From Flaveria trinervia (lineage: Eukaryota; Streptophyta; Magnoliopsida; Asterales; Asteraceae): 64,000 bases of DNA. The notes under the pieces are model-generated. The model had not been told where the DNA came from, made no database searches, and was given only the letters and a program-made list of their open reading frames with translations. This document shows, piece by piece, positions 21,685-33,213 of this stretch (its first letter is position 1; every line of letters starts with the position of its first letter). The stretch is taken from NCBI GenBank assembly GCA_025506515.1, contig CM046452.1:43037591-43101590 (forward strand). The letters are read 5' to 3'. Position numbers and translations under genes: made by a program.

Positions 21685-24394
21685 TTGGCAGCTATTTCCA
21701 AGACTGATATGGAAACTGGAACTATGAACAAGTCCCCACTGATCACTCTTGATGACTTTGATACTTGGTGCCTGAGAATGGAAGGTTTCATCAGGTCCCT
21801 AGACTCAAGAATATGGGAGTCTGTTTAAAATGGACCTTATATACCTAGCACCCCCTCTGCTATTGGTGCTGGTATGAACCCCAAGGCTGTGGCAAACGAC
21901 TCTGATGAGGACAGAAAGAGAGTAGAGATTGATAGAAAAGCCATGACAGCCATTCAGACTGCTCTTCCAAACTTGTATATAGAGGTTTCAAAAAGTGCAA
22001 AACAGCCAAGCAGTTGTGGGATGCATTGAAACTGATGTATGAGGGTTCCTCTGAAGCCAAGGAGAACAAGAAGGATCTCCTGAAGCACTAATTTGAAAAC
22101 TTCACCTTCAAAACAGGTGAAACCATGACTCAGCAATACTTCAGGTATGTTGAGATTGTGGATACCCTTGTGGATGGAGGAGTTCCTCTTGAGAATAGGG
22201 ATATTGTAAGGAAGTTCATGTCCTCACTTCCTAGGCAGTGGACACACTACTATGTGGTGATCAACAGGACTAAGAATCTAAAAACTCTTACTTTGATAGA
22301 GTTATATGGGATTCTTAGTGGCTACCAGATGGAGATGAACATGCAAGGTTCATCTGGCAACTCTAACAATGAAATGGGTTCAACCCTGCATGTGGTTGAA
22401 AGGGATAGCATAGAACCCTAACATCATCTCATATGCTACCCTAACAACTCACCAAAGGGTCCTTTCATCACCTTCCCAGAGACACCTAGAGAGAACTACA
22501 CCCAAGGAAGCCCATTCCAAGAGACAAGTTCTTCTCAAGCATTTGTGTCTTCTGAAGAAAGTTATGGTAGCTTCCTGTTCACCCTTGAAGACCTGGACTG
22601 TATCCATCCAGATGATCAGGAGTACATGGAGATAGTCCAACTGACGGCTCTTCTCACTCATAGAGCCAAGAAGTTCTACAAGTGGACTGGAAGGAAGTTT
22701 CCAAGCAATGCAACCAGTGGAAAGTTTGGCCTGGACAAAGGCAAAGTCAAGTGTTACAACTGTAACTTGATGGGCCACTTTTCTAGGGAGTGTAAGGCAC
22801 CTAGAACAGGTGGTGGCCAAACACAATCCAGACCCAACTACATTGACAAAGCTCCCCAGAATGAGAAGCCAAAATAGCAGGCTGCTGTTGCTGTTGAAGA
22901 TGGAAGCTTTGACTGGAGCTTTCAGGTGGAAGATGCTTCTCCAAACCAAGCACTGATGGTAGATCATGATGAAGCCAAGGTATTGGAACATCTCTGTACC
23001 CCTGAATGCATTGCTAAAGTAAATAGATACAGGTCCTATAACTTGGAGATGAGATCTAATATTGAGTCCTTAAACATTTTAAAAGCTGATTTTAGAAAGT
23101 CTGAAAATGATTATAAACTGAAGATAGAGGACTTAGAGAAAACAATTTCAGTTCTAAAAACATGAGCATACAGATTTTAGGACTCAAATCAAGGATCTCA
23201 TAAGCAAGTTAACTGAGTGCTAGGCTGAGCTTGTGATCAGCAAAGCCAGGGCGGACAAATGTGTTCGTGAAGAAGAGACCTTCAAGAACATGATATCGTC
23301 ATCCTTGTACAACAAAATGTGCTATCAAAACAAGCAGGGACTAGGATCAAATGAGATAGCTCCTCCACACACAATCTTGTCTGTAAGATCTCCTAGGTGT
23401 GGAACTTTTGAAGATGAGCTTCCTCTGAGGATGAAGAAGTGATAGTGAAGAATTCCTTTGAGAAGAGTGAAGAGGAGGATTCTAAGAAGGGCCATTATCC
23501 TTCTGAGGAGAAGAAAAACACTGTGATGACCAAGTTAATGAGGAAAAACATGATCAGAAAGAGCAAGAGGAAGCAAGGAAGGCTCAAGAGATCAACGCTA
23601 CTTTTGACTCCAAGCAGATCAAGTGTTTATCTCTGCAGGGTTTGAAGTAGTAAAGACTGAAGACATCAACCTAAACTTTTCTGCTAAGAGTTCTAGCTTT
23701 TGTTCAAATCATCTCAGTATCAAGAAGAAGACTGACCTGCTGTGTACCATTGCTACACAACCGGGACCATCAAACTCCAAGTACAGTTTCCATCCTAAAA
23801 GGACTGTCTCAGCATCTACAAAGATGAAGGTGGAGAAGGGATGTGACCAAAGTCAGTCTTGTTCCCAGCAAAAGGCTCTTGGGAAGAAGAAAATGGAGTG
23901 TGTCATGTGTGAAAGTACTGCTCATCTTGCTAAGGATTGTCCATACAATCCTAAAGGTACTCTTCACATGAGCAAGACAAAGACTTCCAAGAGTTCTAAG
24001 AAGATTCAAGCTTCCGAAGGAAAATTTGTTTCCTTCGGAAGCTCCAAATCTAAGAAGAACGCAAGTGGAAAATTGCCTTTGGAAAAAAAAGTTGGTCTCG
24101 GAAGGAAGGAATACTTCCAAAGCACTGAAGTCTGCTGTAGTGCCTGCAGGATCTTCCAAAGGCTTAGTCATCAAAACTTCCAAAGTATCAAAACCTTCCA
24201 AAGTATTGAAGGTCAAGTCCAAGACTCCAAAGGTGGTGTGAAAGTCTAAGAAAGATCAAGAGACTGAGAATTCTCTATCAACAATAGCTCAAGATCCTCC
24301 TAGCACAACCATAGGATCTATTACTATTGCATTACCTTTTGTTTCTCTTAATGAGCCCAAGACAAGTAAGGCTTGGGTTTCCAAATGTAACTAA
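21685..24394 (+). pseudogene. gag: Element B gag
   Basis: The expected start codon is TTG at 21685 (LAAISKTDMETG), so ATG was probably lost; the next ATG is at 21710. Capsid region: FDTWCLRMEGFIRSLDSRIW, a TAA near 21826, QLWDALKLMYEGSSEAKENK in a shifted frame, then FTFKTGETMTQQYFRYVEIV and MSSLPRQWTHYYVVINRT. An intact zinc knuckle lies at 22752-22793 (CYNCNLMGHFSREC) and a second at 23899-23940 (CVMCESTAHLAKDC). Between them is a coiled coil (22985-23165). The Lys/Ser-rich stretch 24000-24240 contains several CTTCCGAAG-type words. It ends KTSKAWVSKCN then TAA. Confidence 0.85.
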
Positions 24395-24759
24395 TCATTT
24401 TCTTTGTGCAAGGACAACTGAAGACAAACAAAAATATTTGGATCATTGACAGTGGCTATTCCAGGCACATGACAGGCAATAGGTCACTACTCCAGAACAT
24501 TGTAAGGATTGATGGAAGGCCAGTTGCCTTTGGAGGAGATGAAGGTGGTTACATTTTAGGAAGGGGAAATGTCACAAATGGTAAGCTCAGCATTGAAAAG
24601 GTAAACTTTGTCAAGGAGCTTGGGTATAATCTTCTGAGTGTATCCCAATTTTGTGATCAGAGTCATAACATGCTCTTTACTGAGCATGAGTGCATTGTTC
24701 TCAAGCCCGGGGTGGTCATTCCTCATGAGCATATTCTGCTTAGAGCCCCCAGGAATTAG
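24395..24759 (+). pseudogene. pol: Element B protease
   Basis: From about 24406 the frame reads QLKTNKNIWIIDSGYSRHMT, with the catalytic Asp-Ser-Gly at 24448-24456 intact. It continues GGDEGGYILGRGN and YNLLSVSQFCDQSH to a TAG at 24760. It is in a different frame from the gag end. Sequence just before it (TTTTCTTTGTGCAAG) resembles a splice acceptor. Confidence 0.8.
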
Positions 24760-24762
24760 AAC

Positions 24763-25735
24763 ATGTACAAGATGGATTTGCAAGAAACATCTCCCTCTGG
24801 AGAAGTTTCATGCTTTCTGTCTAAAGACAATAGTGATGAGTCTTTCCTATGGCATAAAAGAATGTACCATGTAAACTTTAGAAACATGAATAAACTTATT
24901 AAGAATGATTTGATAACTGGAATGCCAAAGAAAGAGTTTACAAGTGATGACCATTGTGTTGCATCCCTGAAAGGAAAGCAACATAAGGTATCTCACAGGC
25001 CTAAAGAAAGGAACTCCATCACTACACCCCTACACTTGTTACATATGGATCTCTTTGGCCCCACCAGTGTAATGAGTCTAGGAAGGACCTCTTACTGTTT
25101 AGTGATCACAGATGACTTTACAAGATTCACTTGGGTCTTCTACCTTAGAACTAAGGATGAGACTCCTGAGATTTTGAAGAGTTTCATCTTGAAGATAGAG
25201 AATCAATATGATCACAAGGTCAAAATCATAAGATGTGATCAGAGAACTGAATTCAAGAACCAAATCCTTGATGCATTCTATGATGAAAAAGGTATTTCAT
25301 AACAATACAGTGCTCCAAGGACTCCTCAGCAGAATGGTGTTGCTGAGAGGAGAAACATGATACTGATTGAAGCTACAAGAACCATGTTGTCTGACTCTAA
25401 GCTTCCCATCACCTTCTGGGCAGAGGCAGTCAACACTGCCTGCTATGTGAGAATAGAGTTTTAGTAGTTAAGACTCATGGCAAGACTCCTTATGAACTTT
25501 GGCACAAGTGGAAACCTTTCATTGGTTTTCTCAGGTCATTTGGATGTCCTTGCATCATCTTGAATACCAAGGATAAAATTGCCAAATTTGCTGAGAGATC
25601 AGATGATGGACACTTCATTGAATACTCTTCCCAAGCTAAGGCTTACACAGTATACAATCTCAGAACTAGAATTGTTGAGGAGTCAACCAATGTGACTTTT
25701 AATGAACACACATCCTGATGTAGTTACCAATTGTT
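24763..25735 (+). pseudogene. pol: Element B integrase
   Basis: Zinc-binding region: WHKRMYHVNFRNMNKL, with the last Cys of C-V-A-C replaced by Ser. Catalytic residues: Asp at 25048-25050 (HMDLFGP), Asp at 25237-25239 (RCDQRTEFKN, normally SDNGTEF) and Glu at 25345-25347 (GVAERRN). A TAA at 25300-25302 and a frameshift near 25450 (ACYV then a broken frame) inactivate it. The C-terminus reads FGCPCIILNTKDKIAKF and YSSQAKAYTVYNLRT. Confidence 0.87.
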
Positions 25736-26330
25736 TTTACAAATCTTGATGTAGTTACCAACTGTATTTACAAATCTTGTGAGACTGTTTCAGGATATGA
25801 AAAAAATTTAAATACAGGTGATCTTGATCCAAGATTTGAGCTGAGAAGACCTTCAAGTAACACATCTTCAGCTCTAGTTGGAACTACTTCTGCAAATGAG
25901 GTTTCTATCAGCACCATAATGACAAACTCAACTTATACATCTGGTATGCCTTCAAATTCCAGCTTAGAGGCTCCATAACAAGATAAGGATGCTTTAATTG
26001 TAGAAGACAATGATGGTAGTGGTGAAAATGATCAAGACTTTCTTGATGCTGATAACCACTCCATAGATGATAACATCAATGATGTCACACTCCTTGGATC
26101 AAGTCTCTCTTGATAAGTGTGCTGATGTGGTGGGTGAAACTTCTATGCCAGATCTAAATTTCTCTATTTAGATCTTTCTCAGCAACTTGCTGTGATCCCT
26201 CAGCTAAGGATCCACAAGTCCCACCCCACCACAAACATCATTGGAGATGTTGTCACAAGGGTAAGAACAAGAGGACAAACCCATGAAGAATATGTTTTTC
26301 TCCATTCCTGTTTCTTATCCCAGATAGAGC
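25736..26330 (+). pseudogene. pol: Element B INT-RT connector
   Basis: Ser/Thr/Asp-rich, with a short local duplication of TTGATGTAGTTACCAA (25717 and 25746). It includes PRFELRRPSSNTSSALV and LQLAVIPQLRIHKSHPTT-like segments matching D at 62990-63640. Several stops. Confidence 0.7.
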
Positions 26331-26585
26331 CATAGAAAGTTTATGAGGCTCTGAAGGATGGAAGTTGGGTTGAAGCTATGCAAGAGGAGCTGCTTCAATT
26401 CAAAAGACAGAAAGTTTAGAACCTTTGTCCTCTTCCTCATGGGAAGACTACCATTGGAACCAAATGGGTGTTTAGGAACAAGAAGGATGATAGAGGCTTT
26501 ATCATCAAGAACAAAGCTAGACTAGTTGTTCAAGGATATACACAAGAAGAAGGAGTTGACTATACCGATGTCTTTGCTCCTGTGA
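26331..26585 (+). pseudogene. pol: Element B reverse transcriptase, N-terminal fragment
   Basis: EAMQEELLQFKRQK, a TAG, then GTKWVFRNKKDDRGFIIKNK, LVVQGYTQEEGVDYTDVFAP. It ends abruptly at VFAPV and continues in frame into the extra ORF. The palm with YVDD and all of RNaseH are missing, so B cannot copy itself. Confidence 0.88.
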
Positions 26586-28806
26586 CTACCTTGCATAATA
26601 GGGTCAATGATCAACAACTTGAGATTTCATATCTTAAGGAAAAACTAGCTAGGAGACCTTTAAGAAGAGCTCAACCAGGAACACAAGAACCTGTGGATGT
26701 GATTGACCTAACTCTTGGCTCACCTATGCAAGTGGGTGATGCTACCAAAAAGGGGGGAGAAAGTCATTACAGCTACGTTACCTGGGAGTTCTTTAGGGAG
26801 TATGGACATTGAGGACTCGCCATCCTCACTTGCAATTGTGTCTACTCAACAACCTCCTCAAATTCACATTGATATGGACTACACAGACTCCTTCATACAG
26901 AGTTTGTTTGAGGATGGGATACCAAGGGATATGTCATCTCCACCATCTTCCAATCACATCATTGGGTGGAGGTATGGCAACAACAGGAGAGCCCTAATCA
27001 TCATAAAAGTTCAAGGACAACAAGAGATCTTAAATTTTCAGACCCTAAACTATTATGATAGTCTAGATTTAGTCAACATACCACTTGTCAATCCAAGCTA
27101 ATCAAGACAATATGACAAGTTGGTACAAAGAATCCAAGACATGATCACTATAGAGTTCAGCCTAAGAAGAAGACTGTGGGAATCAGGCAATGTCATCGGT
27201 CAACTGGATGTTGAGGTAGACCCTAAGATTAGCTTCATAGGGGAAACCTTGACCGAAGGCCCTGTGATAGAACCTCAGAGCCCAGTCTTATCACCAACAA
27301 CTACTGTAGAGATCAATGCCCTTTTTGAGACACCTGCTGGTGAAGGTGCTTCTTAACCTCTCTCTGGCCAGAGCTCAGAAGCTGCATGAAGCAATAAAGG
27401 TCAAAGCTCTCTCCACCATGAGTCACAAAGGTCTGTGAGTGACAAAGGAAAAAGAAAGATGACATCTAAGGAGATTGAGGAGGAGAAGAGAGAGAGAGGA
27501 AAAGGAAGCTGAGGGGAGTAGGTTCCTCTTCTTGGTCTGCTAGACTCATGGAGACTGCAATCAGGGCTGCCCCCATACTAGATACTTAGAATAATGAGTA
27601 AAGGGCAGTCATGATAAACTATCTGCAGAAAAGAAACTATGACATAGACAATGTCATCTCTCTCCCCTTGCAGGAGTTAAATGAACTGGTTGACATGGAA
27701 AGGTTAAGGGAGAAGAAGGAGGCAGAAGATGCAAAGCATTTAGTACAAATCAAAGAAGACATAAGAAAGAAAAGATTGTACAAGCATGTGCCTACCCTTT
27801 CCCCAGTTCAAGAAAGCCCTGCATATGAGGACGTGGTTCAACAAGAACCTCAGGTAGATAAAGAAGAATAAATGATCAAGATGATTAGCTACCTGAGTGC
27901 CACAGGCCTCTATCAGGCAGAAGCACTTCTTCCTTGTCTTATGACTATGTTGAGTTTGAGTATCTCAAACAACTTGAACTTGAGATAGTCAAGGAAAGAA
28001 AGACAACCAAAAGAAAGCTGAGGGAAGAAGCTGCTAAGTCAAGAGCCATCATCCATAAAAGCATGAAGAAATCTGCTGATAGGTAGAGGATGATGAGCTT
28101 CTTGAAGCTGTATGGATTCTCCGGAAGGAGATTTGGTCCCATGTCTCTATCCACTATGGATGAGCATATTAGGGTGATGAAGCAGAAGATCAAAAATGGA
28201 GAACTGGTTGACTTAAATTCCCCTCCAAGTCAAGCCCCACCTAAAGTGGAGGTTAAGGTTGAACAACCAGAGACATCACAACCTGGACCTCCTATTGAAT
28301 CTCAACAAGCTTTATCTTCTGATCCACAGTAGGGTCAAACTCACTCTCAATCTGAACCTGTGAGAGTTGAAGACCCAACTGAGAAAGACAATGAAGATCA
28401 ATCTGGTACTGTAGGCCAGTCTTCTTAGTTAAAAGTTGCAAAGAGAAAGAAAAGGATGGATTTTAAACCAAAGCCAAAGAAGAAGAAGACTGCATCCTTT
28501 TCTAACCCTCAGGATGAGTTAGAACATCATGAGGATGTGTAGCTAGAGGATGCTCCATCATCTCCATTCCAATAGCTCCTCTTGCATCAGAAAGACCCAT
28601 CCCGTCCTGGACATACACTACAAATCCAGAAAGGTGGCATGTCATTAGAGATCATGACATTGAGAATGTCTACCCTTGGCAAGACATGTTTCAGTTGCCT
28701 CTGCATGATCTCTTTGACATGAGAAGACATTTTACAGTCTGAAGGATCCTAATCATCTCATGAAGAAAGGGTTGGTTGTCATCCTGATGAGGACTATTGA
28801 TATCTG
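26586..28806 (+). pseudogene. Element B extra ORF, C-terminal part
   Basis: It starts mid-protein in a coiled coil (LHNRVNDQQLEISYLKEKLA) matching D at 46447-47346. It continues through GDATKKGG (encoded by a polypurine run), IIGWRYGNNRRALIIIKVQG, a Glu/Lys-rich segment with basic patches (about 27440-27850), coiled coil KQKIKNGELVDLNSPPSQAP (28170-28230) and a conserved C-terminus PSWTYTTNPERWHVIRDHDI with DMFQLPLHDLFDMRR (28600-28735). The last shares its W-x-Y...V-M/I-R pattern with the A extra ORF. Stops are frequent. The N-terminal domain is deleted. Function unknown. Confidence 0.75.
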
Positions 28807-28836
28807 AAGTCTTCAAGAGTTTTGGTAGCATCAGCC

Positions 28837-28847
28837 TAGGGGGAGTT
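28837..28847 (+). promoter_or_regulatory. Polypurine tract of element B
   Basis: TAGGGGGAGTT directly before the 3' LTR start TGTAGAG; primes plus-strand DNA synthesis. Confidence 0.85.
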
Positions 28848-29639
28848 TGTAGAGAATATGCTTAGAGGCTGAAGCAACCAAAGTCTTTCTGCATGCATGC
28901 TACACAAGTACTGAAGAAGAATGCTTCGGAAGTTTCACACATGCAACAAAAAATATTCTAAGTGTGAAATCTTCCGAAGCCAAGACCAATATCTTCCGAA
29001 GCCAAAGATAAAGTCTTCTGAAGCTTCAGAGACAAAGTCTTCCGAAGACTAACTCTTGAAGATAGATTTCTTCCAAAGACTTTTAGTAACATGCTTTATC
29101 TGATGTAGTATTCGATAAAGCTAGACACCTTTCCGCTGCATCTTTGTAAAGTCACCAACTTACATGAGTTGGTGAAAAGGTCCATGCTTTTGGTAACTGT
29201 ACATTGAGGTCTTCAGTCTGTAACTTTCTACTTCATGTACTTTATCCTTTTTGTAATAGATAGGGATGTGAGCTATGGCATGTCATAGTCACAAAGTCAA
29301 TAAAGGCAATCTGCCTTTTTGACTCTACAATTGATTTTGTTTTGAGTCTAGTCAATTGTATCTAGCTGGCTTTCAAAGTATGGCTGGCTGTAGGATGTAG
29401 TATGAGATCTCATGTTCTTGTATCTTTTCCATATGCTTTGTAACACTTGTAATAGAACATAGAGAAATCAATATACTGCATTCTTGAAAACCATATACTT
29501 GTGTTCTTGTGTTTTGTCTCTTACATTACTTGTGTTCTGTGTCTTCTTTTGGTTAATCTAGTTTACTGAATGATTAAGTTTTGGTTAATCTCCTCTTTGT
29601 GTTGTTGTGTTGTAAGTGACCCCCTTCACCGGTCCTGCA
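28848..29639 (+). repeat. 3' LTR of element B
   Basis: It pairs with 20785-21601. It lacks one 24-base unit of the palindrome array and has scattered substitutions, and the TATA candidate reads TATGAGAT. It ends CGGTCCTGCA, followed by ATCTG. Confidence 0.92.
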
Positions 29640-29835
29640 ATCTGGATACTGAAGTAGTTGTTCCCACCATTCCTGGATCTTGAATTAATGTGTATCATCC
29701 CTTGGACAACATCATTAGGGATGTCCAGTCGGGTGTACAGACATGAAATCAGCTATACTCAGCTGATTATGCCTCAGTCATGGAAAATAAATATCTTCAC
29801 CATAGTTCTTATCGATGTTTTGTGTCTCAATTTGA
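29640..29835 (+). pseudogene. pol: Element A connector, second part
   Basis: A resumes after B with NLDTEVVVPTIPGS, a stop, then VYHPLDNIIRDVQSGVQTR, the standard lead-in to copia RT. Confidence 0.8.
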
Positions 29836-30660
29836 GCCAAAATATGTAAGTGAAGCCTTAAACGATGAGGCATGGGTTAGTGCTATGCATGTAGAACTCC
29901 TACCGTTCAAAAAGTTAGGAGTATAGACCCTTGTGGATAGACCAAAAGGTGCTAAGGTCATTGGCACTAAATGGGTGCTGAAGTGTAAGAAAGATGACCA
30001 AGGGGTTATTATTAGAAATAAAGCTCGGCTGTGGTTCAAGGGTTTTGACAAGTCGAAGGCATAGACTACAATGAAGTATTTGCACCTGTGGCACGGATGG
30101 AAGCAATTTGAATCTTTTTAGCCTATGCATCCCACATGAAGACTAAAGTTTATCAATTGGATGTGAAAAGTGCATTTCTTCATGGTGAAATTCGTGAAAT
30201 AGTATACGTCAGTCAACCAGAAGGATTTGAGGATCCGTATCATCGGGATAGAGTTTACAAACTGGACAAGGATCTTTACGGGTTCCATCAAGCCCCTAGA
30301 GCCTGGTATGAGAAACTCTCAACTCATCTAGTGAAACATGGTTTTCGCAGAGGAGTTATTGATTGCATATTATTCATCAAAGAAAAGGATGGTGATTTAC
30401 TGCTGGTATAGATATACGTGGATGACATAATCTTAGGTTCCAAAACTGAAGAATTATGTAACGAATTCAAATCTGTAATGAAAGCAGAGTTTGAGATGAG
30501 TTCCATGGGGGAGATGAAGTTCTTTCTTGGATTACAGGTGGATCAGACACCAAAAGGAATCTTCATGCATCAGTCTAAATATGTAGGAGATATCCTCAGT
30601 CGATCGACATGGAGAATGCTTCAGTTGCTGGAACTCCACTTGCCACGAACCATGACATAG
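29836..30660 (+). pseudogene. pol: Element A reverse transcriptase
   Basis: EPKYVSEALNDEAWVSAM, GTKWVLKCKKDDQGVIIRNK, then a frame break. From 30136: VYQLDVKSAFLHGEIREIVY (catalytic Asp), DLYGFHQAPRAWYEKL, a TAG at 30409-30411 just before the active site, and YVDD at 30415-30426. MKFFLGLQVDQTPKGIFMHQ ends the domain before a small frameshift near 30605. Catalytic residues survive but stops abolish the protein. Confidence 0.9.
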
Positions 30661-31364
30661 CACCTAACGAAAATGGTGATCTGGTAGATGCCACCATGTA
30701 CAGAGGAATGATCGGATCCCTAATGTACCTCACAGCCTCTCATCCTGATATTATGTACACCACATGTCTTTATTCCAGATATCAGGCCAAACCAAAAGTA
30801 AATCATCTCATTGGAGTTAAAAGGATTTTTCGTTATCTGAAGGGTACTCCAACACTCAGGTTGTGGTATCCTCATGATGATGACTTTGAGCTAACAGTGT
30901 ATAGTGACTCGGACTATGGTGGTTGCAAGATGAATTACAAGTCAACATCAACGGGCTGTAGTTCTTTGGTAGATGGTTAGTCACCTGGCAGTGTAAGAAG
31001 CAGACATCAGTTGCTCTGTCAACATGTGAAGCTGAATATGTTGCTGCTGCAAGTTGCTGTTCGCAAATCATTTGGATTCAACAGCAAATGCGCGACTATG
31101 GTTTGCAATTTTCTAACACCCCTATCTTTGTTGATAATTCTGCTACAATTGCTGTAACCAAAAATCCAGTCCAACACTCGAAAAGAAAACCATTGTTATT
31201 AAATATCACTTTATACGTGACTGTTTTGAAAAGCAATTAATTGATGTTGTTAAAATTAATATGGACTTTCAATGCGCCAACCTCTACACAAAAGCATTTG
31301 ATAAACCACGGTTTTTATATCTTTTAGAGGTAAATGGTGTGAAACAGAAAAGTGATGTGATTTA
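30610..31364 (+). pseudogene. pol: Element A RNase H
   Basis: GSLMYLTASHPDIMYTTCLY and VKRIFRYLKGTPTLRLWYP lead to SDSDYGGCKMNYKSTSTGC. A frameshift near 30965 is followed by WQCKKQTSVALSTCEAEYVA, ASCCSQIIWIQQQMRDYG and DNSATIAVTKNPVQHS. The end is degenerate (NLYTKAFDKPRFLYLLE) with a stop near 31363. Confidence 0.88.
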
Positions 31365-32930
31365 AGAAGAAGAAAGTTCTTAGTTCGACAAGTATTTTCT
31401 TAGTTTATTATATTTTCTTTTATTTTATTTTCCTATCTATTAAAATACAAAACCACAAAAATATTTGCGATTTTAGAAATTTAGGGGGAGAATAGTTTAG
31501 TTTAGTACTTACTTATGCAATATTTATTTACTTAAGAAAAACGAGGGGGGAGGGTAGATTAGCTGAAAGAAATGAAATCAAATCTGTGATTTTCATTCAA
31601 AGTTTATAGAAAATGATAGTACATAGGGACAAATTGTTTGGGACTTCAAAACTAATTTGTTCAACATGCTAAATTCAAATTACAAGTCTAAGAAGTCTAA
31701 GCACAACAAAAGAAAAATGATAGTAAAACTAGTCTATTACTGAGGTAACATAGAGAAAGTAGACCTAGAGATTGCTAGTTCATTATATGATGTGTCAGTA
31801 GATTCAACATAATAGATGAGTAGACTTTATTGGTGAATTAAATTCAAATTAATTTGTTCAACTTGCTGTGGGTTCACATCTTATCCCTAGTTAACACAAT
31901 CAACGCATTTCCAATAAGGGGTGATGAGCAAAATAAATGCCACAAATATGTGCGGATGACCATAACAATGAGCAAAGCACATGAAAAACTGCTAAGTGCA
32001 ATAAAGCTAATGACTAATGTTTTTGGTGCATTATGTGCAAAAGAAAAACAAATGCTCTAACAAGAAGATAGGTTGTGTGCCTCTCTGCTGTGTGGTGGCA
32101 CTGACCTCAGGATAAACATAGCTTAAATATTCTAGAATTCATTATTGTTTTCGCCTCTCTGCTACGCGATGGCACCAACCCGAGGCTTGGCATCTCTTTG
32201 AAAGCTCTTAGGATAGTTCTTCTTGTCAAATACCCATAGACCACTCAAAAATCTCTAGAGGAATGTTGATTACCATATAAGTGTGGGATCCACAAATACG
32301 TGTTAAAATAATTAAACCTAACTCATCACCAATGTTCGTAAAAAATCTGTGTATGGATTTAAGTGGACAGATATACTGACGATCATTGTGGCTGCAACTC
32401 TTGACGGTCAAAATCATTGTGTGCATCTTATAGTTCCAGTATGATTTCTTGAAAGTGCTATTGACTCTCAGACAAAACACGAATCTAGCATCAAAGTGCA
32501 TAATAAAAAGGTCCCAAATGATTATGATATACATGTATGATTCCATAATGAATCTTTCCAAAAATGATCAACTTAACTTGAAGTTGTTCTGCTCAGGAAG
32601 TAAAATCGGTTAGATGTATTCTAAAAGGTTTCCATCCATCTTAAACCCAAAACCACAAAAATATGTCTTGTTTTCTTTTAAATTTCAAAGTTGTTTTCTA
32701 TTTACTAGTTTTTTATTGCGTAGACGTCGGACTATACAACTAGATGAAATCTATGAATCACTCACTAAAAGGGGTCACTTCTGAGGTGACCAATCAGTTC
32801 TAAACTTAAAGGACCACGTCTGAGTGATCAAATGATGTTAAATTAAAAGGGACATGTCTGAGATGATCATAGGTCATAATGTTATATTGCAAAAGTTAAA
32901 ATTTTAAGTCTATGAAAGTGTGTGAGGTCA
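31365..32930 (+). other. A non-coding region between RNase H and internal promoter
   Basis: No supported gene. It holds two purine tracts resembling PPTs, TTTAGGGGGAGAA (31479-31491) and GAAAAACGAGGGGGGAGGG (31535-31553). It also has an imperfect repeat around GCCTCTCTGCTGTGTGGTGG (32079 and 32152) and AAACCACAAAAATAT at 31449 and 32648. The rest is A/T-rich. Confidence 0.55.
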
Positions 32931-32942
32931 AGCTCATAAGTA

Positions 32943-33195
32943 TGACCCAATCGCACGATTGATTCATAAGCATGAACCAATCGCATGATTGAAGCATAAG
33001 AATGAGCCAATCGCACGTTTGAACCATAAGTATGAGCCATCCACATGATTGGACCATGAGTATGGGACAACCATGTGATTGGATCACAAGACTGAACCAA
33101 TTGTACGAATGGATGAAGGAGTATAGGCCAGTCGCATGACTGAACCCTAGTCGCACGAATGAAGCATGCGTATGGGTCCAGTCGCACGACTGAAA
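32943..33195 (+). promoter_or_regulatory. Internal palindrome array of element A, first cluster
   Basis: About ten copies of the A word (AATCGCACGATTGA, CAGTCGCATGACTGAACC, CAGTCGCACGACTGAA) with spacers such as CATAAGTATGAGCC. These are the words and spacers of the A LTR array, here about 1.6 kb after RNase H. A TATAAATA box follows. Confidence 0.78.
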
Positions 33196-33205
33196 TTTAA
33201 AACAG

Positions 33206-33213
33206 TATAAATA
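33206..33213 (+). promoter_or_regulatory. Internal TATA box of element A
   Basis: TATAAATA in AGTATAAATAAAGG, about 15 bases after the last palindrome; the LTR has the same box eight bases after its array. Candidate promoter for the extra ORF starting at 33875. Confidence 0.6.

Larger units (their letters stand above)
20785..29639 (+). mobile_element. Element B: Sirevirus-like copia element inside A, internally deleted
   Basis: LTRs at 20785-21601 and 28848-29639, PBS, gag with two zinc knuckles, PR, INT, only the first part of RT, then the C-terminal half of the extra ORF, PPT and 3' LTR. Compared with D, of the same family, it lacks the RT core including the active site, all of RNaseH, the internal palindrome array and the N-terminal part of the extra ORF. 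It interrupts the connector of A; both sides rejoin cleanly. Confidence 0.92.

Noticed and set aside
22449..22991. 180-codon minus-strand frame in B
   Set aside because: Antisense to well-supported gag sequence with an intact zinc knuckle on the plus strand.
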